Source: Oscillospiraceae bacterium MB08-C2-2
Lineage (GTDB): Bacteria > Bacillota > Clostridia > Oscillospirales > Ruminococcaceae
Assembly: GCA_035621215.1 (NCBI GenBank)
Contig: CP141729.1
Location: forward strand, 2,378,944-2,442,943
DNA length: 64,000 bases
Direction: 5' to 3'
Shown: positions 15,452 to 24,005 of the stretch, piece after piece
How positions within the stretch are numbered: position 1 is the first letter of the stretch
Layout: each line of letters starts with the position of its first letter
Translations under genes and position numbers: made by a program
The notes under the pieces: generated by a model
Seen by the model: only the letters and a program-made list of their open reading frames with translations
What the model was told of the DNA's origin: nothing
The model's database searches: none

Positions 15452-15861
15452 AGTATTGCATAAACTCCTTCTTAAAAACTGGATAAAACAGCTTGTTATT
15501 CTTTATTATAACACAAAACAGGAACGGCCGCAGGTTTCTCTGCTTTTTGCGGCATCTCATTCATCACTCCCGCACTCATGCCGTGCGGCTGGCACATCCT
15601 TTCAGGCGCTTACATTTTCTGCGGAAAATGTAGAGGTGGCCTTCAGCCACGAAGCGCCTCATGGGGGAACTAGTTCCCCCATGTTCCCCCTCCAGCCTTC
15701 GGCGGGAATTAAACCACAGTTTGGCTTTCCTTAAAAAAAGGAAGGTTCAAGGAAAAGGGTTTACCCTAATTGTAAACAGGCCTCACAAAACGATAGCTAT
15801 TGGGCGCAAAGACGTGGAGTTATGCCTTGCCTAAGCCCGAAATAAGAGGCTAAGCCCTCCA
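15452..15861. repeat. Family A element region
   Basis: About 400 bases without a gene. The core at 15565-15720 has CACTCCCGCACTCATGCCG, hairpin ACATTTTC/GAAAATGT (15612-15631) and CATGGGGGAAC/GTTCCCCCATG (15660-15683). The same modules recur at 42.9-43.0 kb with a compensatory change in the first hairpin. A TCCTT/AAGGA hairpin is near 15728-15745. Confidence 0.8.
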
Positions 15862-16725
15862 TCAAGCAACCAGGGCAGACATGGCGGTGGTGAGCCGGGC
15901 AAAATCTTCTATGGAAAGCTGCTCCGCCCGGGTGGAGGGGGCGATGCCTGCCTGCTCCATAGCGGAGGTTATTGCGCTTTTCTCCAACCGGAAATGAGCA
16001 GCCATGCAGTTGAGCAAGGTCTTGCGCCGCTGGGAAAAAGCACCTTTTACCACCGAGAAGAACAGGGCCTCATCGATTCCCTGCACCGGCGGCTCTGGGC
16101 GAACCTCCAAGCGGATGACACTGGAATCCACATTGGGGGCGGGCATAAAGGAGCCCTTGGAAACCCCAAACAGAATTTCGGGCTTGGCGTAGTAGTGCAC
16201 TGCCACTGTGACAGCACCGGCCTCCCGGCTGGGGAGCGGCGCACAGATGCGGGTAGCCGCCTCCTTCTGCACCATAACGGTGATGGTATCCACCGGGAGC
16301 CGTTCCTCCAGCAGGCGCATCAGAATGGGGGAGGTGACATAATAGGGCAGGTTGGCGCAAACCACCACCCGCAACCCGGCAAATTCCTCTGCAATCAGCT
16401 TGTGGAGGTCCACCTTGAGAGCATCCCCGTGGATAACCTTGGTGTTGGGGCAGTCGGCCAGGGTTTCTTCCAGCACCGGCAGCAGACGAGCATCCAGCTC
16501 AATGCTGACCACCTTGGTGGCAAGCCGGGCCAGCTGTGTGGTGAGCACCCCAAGGCCGGGACCGATTTCCAGAACACCTACCCCTTCATCCGCTCCCGAG
16601 GCTTCGGCCATGTGGGGGCAAATGCCGGGGTTAATGATAAAGTTTTGCCCCAGCGCTTTGGAAAACCGAAAGCCATGGCGATCCAGCAGCTCCCGGATTG
16701 TTTTTATATTTGTAAGATTTTCCAT
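15862..16725 (-). CDS. rsmA: 16S rRNA (adenine1518/1519-N6) dimethyltransferase
   Basis: A 287-residue RsmA/KsgA methyltransferase that dimethylates two adenines in helix 45 of 16S rRNA. Motifs are visible: FSKALGQNFIINPGI at the N terminus, the SAM-binding LEIGPGLGVLT, and the catalytic NLPYYVTSPIL. Length is normal. It is transcribed divergently from the dCMP deaminase gene; the 119-base gap holds the promoter for the latter. Confidence 0.97.
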   Translation of the reverse strand: MENLTNIKTIRELLDRHGFRFSKALGQNFIINPGICPHMAEASGADEGVGVLEIGPGLGVLTTQLARLATKVVSIELDARLLPVLEETLADCPNTKVIHGDALKVDLHKLIAEEFAGLRVVVCANLPYYVTSPILMRLLEERLPVDTITVMVQKEAATRICAPLPSREAGAVTVAVHYYAKPEILFGVSKGSFMPAPNVDSSVIRLEVRPEPPVQGIDEALFFSVVKGAFSQRRKTLLNCMAAHFRLEKSAITSAMEQAGIAPSTRAEQLSIEDFARLTTAMSALVA

Positions 16726-16787
16726 ATATCGGCTCCTGTCCGTTCAAAGAATCGCACAACAAAACTCCCCATAAAAAGGAAATTAAG

Positions 16788-16816
16788 TTGATTTTCTGTA
16801 AAAAATAGAGTATTAT
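16788..16816 (+). promoter_or_regulatory. Promoter for dCMP deaminase gene
   Basis: TTGATT (16788-16793), 17 bases, TATTAT (16811-16816). Confidence 0.6.
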
Positions 16817-16844
16817 AATAAGAATTAATGAGAGGAATACAGCC

Positions 16845-17348
16845 ATGGAAGAACAAAAAGACAGACGAGATAAAATCAACTATTATTTGGATATAGCCGA
16901 AACAGTGCTGGAGCGGGGAACCTGCTTGCGGCGTAATTTTGGCGCCATTATCGTAAAAAACGATCAGATTATCTCCACTGGCTATGTGGGAGCACCCCGC
17001 GGGCGGCAGAACTGCAGCGATTTGGGCTACTGCACCCGGCAAAAGCTCCAGATTCCCCGGGGCGAGCGCTATGAGATGTGCCGCTCTGTCCATGCGGAGG
17101 CCAATGCCATTATTCACGCTTCCCGTGCGGATATGCTGAACAGCACCTTGTATCTGGTGGGTCGGGAATACGATACAGACGAATACGTTCGGGATGCAAA
17201 CCCCTGCTCTATGTGCAAGCGGCTGATCATTAACGCCGGTATTACCAATGTGATCATTCGGGATGATAAAAATACATACCGCAGTGTGCCTGTCCGGGAT
17301 GAATGGATCAGCAACGATGAATCCCTCAGCGGAGCCATGGGTTACTAA
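16845..17348 (+). CDS. Deoxycytidylate deaminase
   Basis: A 167-residue zinc-dependent dCMP/cytidine deaminase-fold protein (ComEB-like), converting dCMP to dUMP for thymidylate synthesis. The zinc-binding and catalytic motifs are visible as HAEANAI and PCSMC. The N-terminal RRNFGAIIVKNDQIISTGY is typical of the dCMP branch. The start is ATG after a weak AGAGGAA. A terminator follows at 17379. Assignment to dCMP rather than free cytidine follows from length and motif spacing. Confidence 0.92.
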   Translation: MEEQKDRRDKINYYLDIAETVLERGTCLRRNFGAIIVKNDQIISTGYVGAPRGRQNCSDLGYCTRQKLQIPRGERYEMCRSVHAEANAIIHASRADMLNSTLYLVGREYDTDEYVRDANPCSMCKRLIINAGITNVIIRDDKNTYRSVPVRDEWISNDESLSGAMGY

Positions 17349-17378
17349 GCTTTTACTTAAAAGAAAAAATCACTTTTG

Positions 17379-17412
17379 CAGCCTGCATAATTTGCGGGCT
17401 GTTTTTGTCTTT
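17379..17412 (+). terminator. Intrinsic terminator
   Basis: CAGCC-GCA pairs with TGC-GGCTG (17379-17401), followed by TTTTTGTCTTTT. Confidence 0.85.
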
Positions 17413-17656
17413 TATCAGGATTCGACCCGATAGATGGGGTATGATACCATTAGAACACATTATATTTGTTCTATTGCGGCAGCGGTTCACTGATGCTGGG
17501 AAAGGTTATCCCGTAATTTATAAAAAGACACAAGCTTAATCCATGGTACAGCATTTACACCTTAAATGCAAGACTGGGCTTTAGCGTGCGGTGGGTATAT
17601 TTTATCCCCATAGGCGAAGACTAAAAGCAACCAAACCCATCGAAAGGTGTTGACCT

Positions 17657-18745
17657 ATGGATAACAACAAACGCAAAGCCGATTCTGCCGTGGGAGAGGA
17701 AAATCCGCTTCCCACCGATGCGGCCACTTCTGAGGAAGAAGAGGAACAGGCCGAAATCGATAACGCCCAATCCCAGCAGACCCAGCAGATTGTCCAAACC
17801 GGCTCCATCACCCCTGCCAAGGGGCGGCATGTCATTCACTGCCTGACCATTGTGGGGCAGGTGGAGGGGCATTATATTCTGCCGCCGCAAAACAAAACCA
17901 CAAAATACGAGCACGTGATTCCCCAGCTGGTGGCCATTCAGGAGGACCCTCAAATTGAGGGGCTGATTATCATACTCAATACGGTTGGCGGCGATGTGGA
18001 GGCTGGCCTTGCCATTGCGGAGCTGGTTTCCGGTATGCGTAAGCCCACGGTTTCCATCGTATTAGGTGGTGGGCATTCCATCGGCGTGCCGCTGGCAGTC
18101 AGCGCCCAGCAATCTTTTATTGTACCCTCTGCTACTATGACCCTGCACCCGGTGCGTATGAACGGGGTGGTGCTGGGTGTTCCACAGACCCTTTCTTATT
18201 TTGATAAGATGCAGGAGCGAATCGTTCGGTTCGTAACCGAGAATTCCAAGGTATCGGCGGATACCTTCCGGAATATGATTATGAATACAGGGGAGCTTGT
18301 CATGGATGTGGGCACCGTGCTGGATGGCCAGCAGGCCGTGGAAATCGGCCTGATTGACCACTTGGGCGGGCTGGCGGATGCCATCACCTGCCTGTATTCC
18401 ATGATTGACGAACAGAAAGCTAAAAAAGAGCAGGAAACGGCATCGGATACCGCCGAAGAAAAAGAAACTTCTGCCAAGGCTCCGTCACGCCCCAAGGCCA
18501 GCCGGGTGGAGGTTTATCAGCCGGTGATGCGCCGCAGATTGGTTAAAAACCGCAGGCGGGAACCCTTTCGTAGTGCGGCCGCAGTCAAGAACGACAGCGC
18601 AGTGGCAGGTGTTTGGCCGCCTCACCGCTTATCCGGTCCGCTGACAGGGCAAAATATCCGCTCGGGTCAGGAACGCCGCTCATGGGATGGAGGTGCCAAA
18701 AGCTATGTTAATCCATTCGGTGACGCCGGCCCAGTTTCTGACTGA
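17657..18745 (+). CDS. tepA: ClpP-like protease, TepA family
   Basis: The 362-residue product has a ClpP/crotonase-fold core (about residues 60-255), with IIILNTVGGDVEAGLAIAEL and the presumed nucleophile segment GGGHSIGVPLAVSA. The N terminus is acidic and disordered; the C terminus is a basic Arg/Ser-rich tail of about 100 residues (VMRRRLVKNRRR). TepA-type proteins were linked to protein translocation and sporulation in Bacillus. The tail is longer than usual and its last 41 bases overlap ylzJ in another frame. The ATG follows GAAAGGTGTTGACCT. A 250-base upstream gap contains a GCATTT/AAATGC hairpin but no clear promoter. Confidence 0.88.
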   Translation: MDNNKRKADSAVGEENPLPTDAATSEEEEEQAEIDNAQSQQTQQIVQTGSITPAKGRHVIHCLTIVGQVEGHYILPPQNKTTKYEHVIPQLVAIQEDPQIEGLIIILNTVGGDVEAGLAIAELVSGMRKPTVSIVLGGGHSIGVPLAVSAQQSFIVPSATMTLHPVRMNGVVLGVPQTLSYFDKMQERIVRFVTENSKVSADTFRNMIMNTGELVMDVGTVLDGQQAVEIGLIDHLGGLADAITCLYSMIDEQKAKKEQETASDTAEEKETSAKAPSRPKASRVEVYQPVMRRRLVKNRRREPFRSAAAVKNDSAVAGVWPPHRLSGPLTGQNIRSGQERRSWDGGAKSYVNPFGDAGPVSD

Positions 18746-18932
18746 CCCATGGCCGGAAAGTGCCGCAGTATCTGGGGTGGCCGCACCCCAAACCGAATAC
18801 AAGGCAATACCCTTCGGCTACGTGGAGGGGATTTCTACCCCAGAAGGGTTTCGGATGAACCGGCTGCTTTCCACCGACCCCAGCCAGTATCTGGATGTTA
18901 ACTTCACCCCCGGCGGCATTTGCAGGCTTTAA
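18705..18932 (+). CDS. ylzJ: YlzJ-like protein
   Basis: A 75-residue protein resembling YlzJ, a small protein encoded between tepA and spoIIIE in Bacillus. The C-terminal pattern NRLLSTDPSQYLDVNFTPG matches the family ending. The ATG at 18705 has GGAGGTGCC at 18690-18698; an upstream in-frame ATG at 18687 would place the ribosome binding site inside the gene. The gene overlaps the 3' end of tepA by 41 bases, suggesting translational coupling. Biochemical function unknown. Confidence 0.8.
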   Translation: MLIHSVTPAQFLTDPWPESAAVSGVAAPQTEYKAIPFGYVEGISTPEGFRMNRLLSTDPSQYLDVNFTPGGICRL

Positions 18933-18949
18933 CCGCCTGCCCCGGGTAC

Positions 18950-19419
18950 ATAAAGACAGCCCGGCCCCGGGAACAATTGTTTGCAGACCTTTACACTGTA
19001 CGCCCAATCGTGGTACAATAAACCTACTTTCTTTTTAGAAAAAAAGAAAGTAGGCAAAGAAAAATCACTATGGGTTTAGGTGAGCAGAAGCCCTTGTCCT
19101 TGAGCTGGATGAATGACGATGGGCGATGCACTTAAAACCTAAGTGGTCTCAGAGAAACTGCGACCACGGCCTATGAAAAAGCTTATATTTCGACCAAAAG
19201 GCCTTGCCTGACGGCAGTGTCGCTCATTTTTCTTTGTATTCTTTCTTTTTCTGCGTAAAAAGAAAGAATATGCCTGCACGGCATGAGTGCGGAAGTGAGA
19301 AATGCTCACTTTGTTAAGCCGTGCGAGATACCTTTACAGCATAAGTGCTAACCTATAGGGTATAGTTCCAGATTGAACGGTGGATATACGCCGAATATGA
19401 TTTTGGTGGGTGATCATAA
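18950..19419. repeat. Family A element with mirrored terminal hairpins
   Basis: The left hairpin CCTACTTTCTTTTT/AAAAAGAAAGTAGG (19023-19054) is followed by CAAAGAAAAATCACT. About 180 bases later the mirror image TTTTTCTTTG precedes the right hairpin TATTCTTTCTTTTT/AAAAAGAAAGAATA (19237-19270), then TGCCTGCACGGCATGAGTGC. No gene is evident in the interval. Confidence 0.85.
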
Positions 19420-19689
19420 TTGGGGCTTCTTTTATCCAAGTGGAAAGAGATATACTGTGGAACATCACAGGAAAGCTTTTTAAGGGCAATTGAAATTCTT
19501 AAGCTTAACAGCATAAAATATAAGCATTTGCAAGTAAAGCATGATGCTTCACCCCCATTTCGTGGCTTTGCCAGAAAAGCTTTGGGCAGGGTCGGAGAGA
19601 TAACCGAAAGCTCTATTTTGTATTATATTTATGTCAATAAACATGATTTTGAAAAGGCTAGAGATATTTTGGCAGGGGAGATGCCTTAA
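19420..19689 (+). CDS. Small hypothetical protein, DUF2007-like
   Basis: An 89-residue cytoplasmic protein starting with TTG after GGTGGGTGATC. The pattern KWKEIYCGTSQESFLRAIEIL, then NSIKYK, resembles the DUF2007 (putative signal-transducing) fold, in which a short alpha-beta domain moves a residue range across paralogs. Resemblance is weak and I would treat the family as tentative. It lies between a family A repeat and uppP. Confidence 0.6.
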   Translation: MGLLLSKWKEIYCGTSQESFLRAIEILKLNSIKYKHLQVKHDASPPFRGFARKALGRVGEITESSILYYIYVNKHDFEKARDILAGEMP

Positions 19690-19769
19690 AATCAGAAAAA
19701 CCTTTAATGTGCATAGCCAGATATTCCGCCATTAGAATAACAAATCAATTTACATATGGAGGCCTTGGA

Positions 19770-20645
19770 ATGGGTATATTTGACGCAGTTTTACAGGGGA
19801 TCGTGCAGGGACTTTCTGAGTTTCTGCCCATTTCCAGCTCGGGGCATTTATCGGTGGTGCAGTATTTTACCGGGCAGGGGGGAGAAAGCGGAGCGGCTTT
19901 TTCCATTCTTCTGCATCTGGGGACCCTGCTGGCGGTCTGCCTTGCCTTTCATAAAACCATTCTGGAGCTGATTGTGGAGTTCTTCGGCGCAGTGGGGGAT
20001 ATTTTCAAAGGGCGGTTTTCTATCAAAAACGCCAGCCCGCAAAGGCGGATGCTGTTCCTTTTAATTGTTTCGCTGGTTCCGCTGGGTGCGGTGGTTTTTC
20101 TCAAGGATTTTTACACCTCTTTTTCTGCGGATAACAGCATTATTATGGAGGGGGTTTGCTTCCTTTTCACCAGCCTTCTGCTGTTCCTTTCCGAAAGGGT
20201 CAAGGAGGGCAATAAAAAGGCCGCCACCATGCAGTATAAGGATGCGGTGCTCATCGGCTGTATGCAGGCTGTTGCACCCCTGCCCGGCCTTTCACGTTCC
20301 GGCTCTACCATAGCGGCGGGCATATTTGTAGGGCTCAACCGCAAATATGCCGTGGCTTTCTCCTTTATTATGGGTATCCCGGCTGTGCTGGGGGCAAATC
20401 TTTTGGAGATCAAGGATATTGCAGGGCAAAAGCTGGATACCTCCCTGCCTGTTTTGCTGGTGGGGCTGGTCACTTCACTGATTTTCGGCCTGCTGGCCAT
20501 TAAAATGGTAAACTGGCTGGTGACCTCCAACAAGTTTAAGATTTTTGCATGGTATACGCTGGTTTTGGGCATTCTGGTGCTGGGTACCGGTATTTTTGAG
20601 GCAGTCAGCGGCCACGCTTTGCAAAACATGATTTTAGGGGCCTGA
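19770..20645 (+). CDS. uppP: Undecaprenyl-diphosphatase
   Basis: A 291-residue BacA/UppP membrane enzyme that dephosphorylates undecaprenyl diphosphate to recycle the lipid carrier for cell-wall synthesis. Both active-site motifs are visible: LSEFLPISSSGHLSVV near the N terminus and PGLSRSGSTIAAG in the middle. About eight hydrophobic segments are present. The chosen ATG at 19770 has GGAGGCCTT upstream; the frame opens at 19707 but lacks a site there. The gene precedes ftsK with a 51-base gap. Confidence 0.96.
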   Translation: MGIFDAVLQGIVQGLSEFLPISSSGHLSVVQYFTGQGGESGAAFSILLHLGTLLAVCLAFHKTILELIVEFFGAVGDIFKGRFSIKNASPQRRMLFLLIVSLVPLGAVVFLKDFYTSFSADNSIIMEGVCFLFTSLLLFLSERVKEGNKKAATMQYKDAVLIGCMQAVAPLPGLSRSGSTIAAGIFVGLNRKYAVAFSFIMGIPAVLGANLLEIKDIAGQKLDTSLPVLLVGLVTSLIFGLLAIKMVNWLVTSNKFKIFAWYTLVLGILVLGTGIFEAVSGHALQNMILGA

Positions 20646-20696
20646 TTGTGGCCCTATAGACTGATTTAAGTGAAACAAGTATAGCCGGAGGTCGAA

Positions 20697-23483
20697 GTGT
20701 TTATGGCAAGCACAACCAACAGAAAAACCACAAAAAAGAGAGCAGCGCCTTCCCGGCAGACTGCGGCTCAGCGCAACGCCAAAAAGCAGATGGGTGCGGT
20801 GATTATGTTCTCCGCCGGGCTGTTGCTGGGCGCACTGACCTATATTCCCGGGGAAAGCGGCTGGTTCTTTGTACATAGGTTTATTTACGGCATGTTCAGC
20901 TGGAGCTCCTTCTTTTTGGCGCCCCTGCTGATTTATATCGCTGTTATGACTGCGCTGGACAAGCCCATTGGTTCTCTCCAAGCCAAGCTTTGGCAGGTCA
21001 GTGTGCTCATTACATTGATTTCCGGGGCGATCCAGATTTTTGGGCCGGGGATACCTACAGAAGAAAACTTGGTGGAAAACATTGCGGCTTTGTATAACGG
21101 CGGTGTTAGCCTAAAGGGCGGCGGCCTCACCGGGGCTATTTTCGGCCTGCCGCTGTTGGCGTTGTGCGGCAAGACTGCCGCTTCCATTGTGATTCTGCTG
21201 GCGATTTTTGTTTTTACCATGCTGATTACCGGCACCACTTTGTTGCACCTTTTCCGGGCGGCTACACGCCCCGCCCGCATCTTGGAGGATGTCTATACCG
21301 CCAAGGTGGAGGAGCAGGAGCGGGAAGAACCGGTGTCCGCCGGTGGGCGGTTTGACATTAATGTAAACTTGGATGACGATATGCCCGCTCACCTGGTGCA
21401 CTCGAGCCCCAAGGCAGTTCGCCGCTTGACCCCGAAAGAGCGGCTTCTCGGTGTGGTAAATGTGGACAGCCCTGCGGAACATGTCCCCGCCGGCGAGCTT
21501 GAATCGAGGACGCAGGAGCAGGAGGCACTGCCTGAACCGGCAGCTGTGATACCCTCTGCTTTAGAGGAGGATATCGAAGCGCTGACCCATTCCGAGCCTC
21601 TCCACTTTGCCCAGCCTCAAGAAGATGAAGAGGATGACTTGGGCATTGACAATCTCATTGACCGCTACCGGGAGGCCCCGGCATCCGCCGATCCCCGGGC
21701 ACCCCTTGAACAGCTCCCATGGGATGAGCCGGTTTCCTTTGATGAGCCGGAGCCTCTGCGTTTTCCCGGTGTTCGTGCCGGGGGGGAGGCGATCCCTTTT
21801 CCCGGAACCAAGGCCCGGGAGAGCCGCTCCTATGAGCCTTTTACCTTTGATCAGCCCAAGGAGCCGGAGCCTTTGCCCAACGATAAGGATCTTTACAAGC
21901 TGGAGCACCAGCGGGTGAAATTCTCTCCCGAGGAGTTGGAGTTTGCCTTTTTGGAGGATGTGAAACCCAAAGTCCCAGTGGTGCGGGAATATGCGTTCCC
22001 ATCGCCCACTCTTTTGCAGGAGGGCAAACCCCCGGCCAACGAAAAGGTCAGCGAAGAGCTGAAAGCCAACGCTCAAACCTTGGTGGATACACTGAAAAGC
22101 TTTGGTGTGCAAACCCGGATCACCGATATCTGCCGGGGCCCGGCGGTTACCCGGTATGAGCTCCAGCCTTCCGCCGGGGTGAAGATCAGCAAAATCACCG
22201 GCTTGGCCGATGATATCGCCCTGAATCTGGCCGCCTCCGGCATCCGCATTGAAGCGCCCATTCCCAACAAGCCAGCGGTGGGTATCGAGATTCCCAACAA
22301 GGTTGTCAGCATGGTTAAAATCCGGGAGATACTGGATTCCAAGGAGTTCATCGCCGCCCCCAGCAAGCTTTCAGCCGCTTTGGGCCGGGATATTGCAGGC
22401 AACATCATGATTGCCAACATCGCCAAAATGCCTCATGTTCTCATAGCAGGCTCCACCGGCTCGGGTAAATCGGTGTGCATCAACTCCATTATTATGAGCC
22501 TGCTGTATAAAGCCTCCCCCGATGAGGTCAAACTCTTGATGGTAGACCCAAAGGTGGTGGAGCTGGGTGTTTACAACGGGATTCCCCATCTGCTGGTGCC
22601 GGTGGTGACCGACCCCAAAAAGGCGGCGGGTGCTCTTTCGTGGGCTGTGAGTGAAATGCTCAACCGCTATAAAGCCTTCGCAGAGAATGGTGTCCGGGAT
22701 TTGGAGGGCTACAACCGGCTGGCTAAAGCCAGCGATACCATGCCCACCATGCCCCAAATTGTGATTATCATCGATGAGCTGGCCGACTTGATGATGGCCG
22801 CCCCCAATGAGGTGGAGGATTCCATTTGCCGCTTGGCTCAGATGGCCCGGGCCGCCGGTATGCATTTGGTCATCGCCACACAGCGCCCCTCGGTGGATAT
22901 CATCACCGGTGTGATCAAGGCCAACATCCCCTCCCGCATTGCCTTTGCCGTTTCCTCTCAGGTGGATAGCCGCACCATTCTGGATATGGGCGGCGCCGAA
23001 AAGCTGCTGGGCCGGGGCGATATGCTGTTTTACCCTGTGGGTGCGGCCAAGCCCATCCGGGTGCAGGGCTGCTTTGTCACCGACGATGAGGTTGAAAAGG
23101 TGGTTTCCTTTATTAAGCAAGGGCAGGACAGCGATTATGACCAAGCTGTCGCCGAGGAAATTGACCGCCATGTGGTGGTGGGCAAGGCCTCTAAGGATAA
23201 GGATAAAGACACTGGAGGCGGCTTTGAGGATGAGGATGATATGCTCCCCGCCGCCATTGAATGCGTTGTTGAAGTGGGGCAGGCTTCCACCTCTCTGCTC
23301 CAGAGGCGGCTCAAGCTAGGCTATGCCCGGGCGGCCCGTATTGTGGATCAGATGGAGCAGAAAGGCATTGTAGGCCCCTTTGAAGGCAGTAAGCCTCGTG
23401 CGGTGCTGATTTCGAAGGAGCGCTGGCTGGAAATGAAGCTCAGCGGCGCCGAAGAATCCATGATGAATGCCTCTCGTGACTAA
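20697..23483 (+). CDS. FtsK/SpoIIIE-type DNA translocase
   Basis: A 928-residue translocase. The N terminus carries a basic segment and about four membrane helices (residues 25-190). A long acidic, proline-rich linker follows (about 205-440), then the alpha/beta motor and the gamma winged-helix domain at the end. Walker A ([15 protein letters not shown]) is near residue 583 and Walker B ([13 protein letters not shown]) near 685. These proteins pump chromosomal DNA through the division or sporulation septum. Start is GTG at 20697 or ATG at 20703, both after GGAGGT. The order tepA-ylzJ-spoIIIE is known from Bacillus, and here uppP and a repeat separate them. The gene ends in a family A hairpin. 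Confidence 0.95.
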   Translation: MFMASTTNRKTTKKRAAPSRQTAAQRNAKKQMGAVIMFSAGLLLGALTYIPGESGWFFVHRFIYGMFSWSSFFLAPLLIYIAVMTALDKPIGSLQAKLWQVSVLITLISGAIQIFGPGIPTEENLVENIAALYNGGVSLKGGGLTGAIFGLPLLALCGKTAASIVILLAIFVFTMLITGTTLLHLFRAATRPARILEDVYTAKVEEQEREEPVSAGGRFDINVNLDDDMPAHLVHSSPKAVRRLTPKERLLGVVNVDSPAEHVPAGELESRTQEQEALPEPAAVIPSALEEDIEALTHSEPLHFAQPQEDEEDDLGIDNLIDRYREAPASADPRAPLEQLPWDEPVSFDEPEPLRFPGVRAGGEAIPFPGTKARESRSYEPFTFDQPKEPEPLPNDKDLYKLEHQRVKFSPEELEFAFLEDVKPKVPVVREYAFPSPTLLQEGKPPANEKVSEELKANAQTLVDTLKSFGVQTRITDICRGPAVTRYELQPSAGVKISKITGLADDIALNLAASGIRIEAPIPNKPAVGIEIPNKVVSMVKIREILDSKEFIAAPSKLSAALGRDIAGNIMIANIAKMPHVLIAGSTGSGKSVCINSIIMSLLYKASPDEVKLLMVDPKVVELGVYNGIPHLLVPVVTDPKKAAGALSWAVSEMLNRYKAFAENGVRDLEGYNRLAKASDTMPTMPQIVIIIDELADLMMAAPNEVEDSICRLAQMARAAGMHLVIATQRPSVDIITGVIKANIPSRIAFAVSSQVDSRTILDMGGAEKLLGRGDMLFYPVGAAKPIRVQGCFVTDDEVEKVVSFIKQGQDSDYDQAVAEEIDRHVVVGKASKDKDKDTGGGFEDEDDMLPAAIECVVEVGQASTSLLQRRLKLGYARAARIVDQMEQKGIVGPFEGSKPRAVLISKERWLEMKLSGAEESMMNASRD

Positions 23484-23870
23484 CTTCCTTTTCTTTTTGA
23501 AAAAAAAGGAAGCAAAAGAAAAACCACTTGAGGCTTCGCCTCTTTCGTCGGGCTTAAGCTGATTAAAATCGTTCGCTTGGCGCACGATGGCAGAATGAAG
23601 AGCAAAAAGCCTTATCTGCCGCCAGAGACGGCTTTTTTCTTTGATGGCTTTCTTTTTCAGCCAAAAAGAAAGCCATTGCCTGTGCGGCATAAGCACGACC
23701 GAAGCTTCATGGGTTTTATACGGCTATATCTAGGCGGTGGGGTAACAAGGGGCTTGCCCCTTGGCGATTCTTTGCACACTTTCTCATCGTGGAGAAAGTG
23801 TGTGCCCGGCACGGCATGAGTGCCAAGTGTCAAACTGCACTTGGTGAAATCTAAGAAAAATAAGATCCCC
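23484..23870. repeat. Family A element
   Basis: The left hairpin CTTCCTTTT/AAAAGGAAG (23484-23512) starts one base after the ftsK stop codon, followed by GCAAAAGAAAAACCACTT. The right hairpin ATGGCTTTCTTTTT/AAAAAGAAAGCCAT (23644-23676) is preceded by TTTTTTCTTTG. Further right come CAAGGGG/CCCCTTG and ACTTTCTC/GAGAAAGT hairpins and GGCACGGCATGAGTGC. No gene is seen in 23484-23990; a TTGGCTTTT/AAAAGCCAA hairpin is near 23900. Confidence 0.85.
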
Positions 23871-24005
23871 AGAGAAAAGGCCTTACAAACGAGAATATAC
23901 AGTTGGCTTTTGATAGGAAAGAAAAGCCAAGAACGCCAAGTAAAGGCATAACAATTTTACCGGGCCTATGCCCGAAGGAAGGAGCGGAGCTCCCTGTCTG
24001 ATTTT

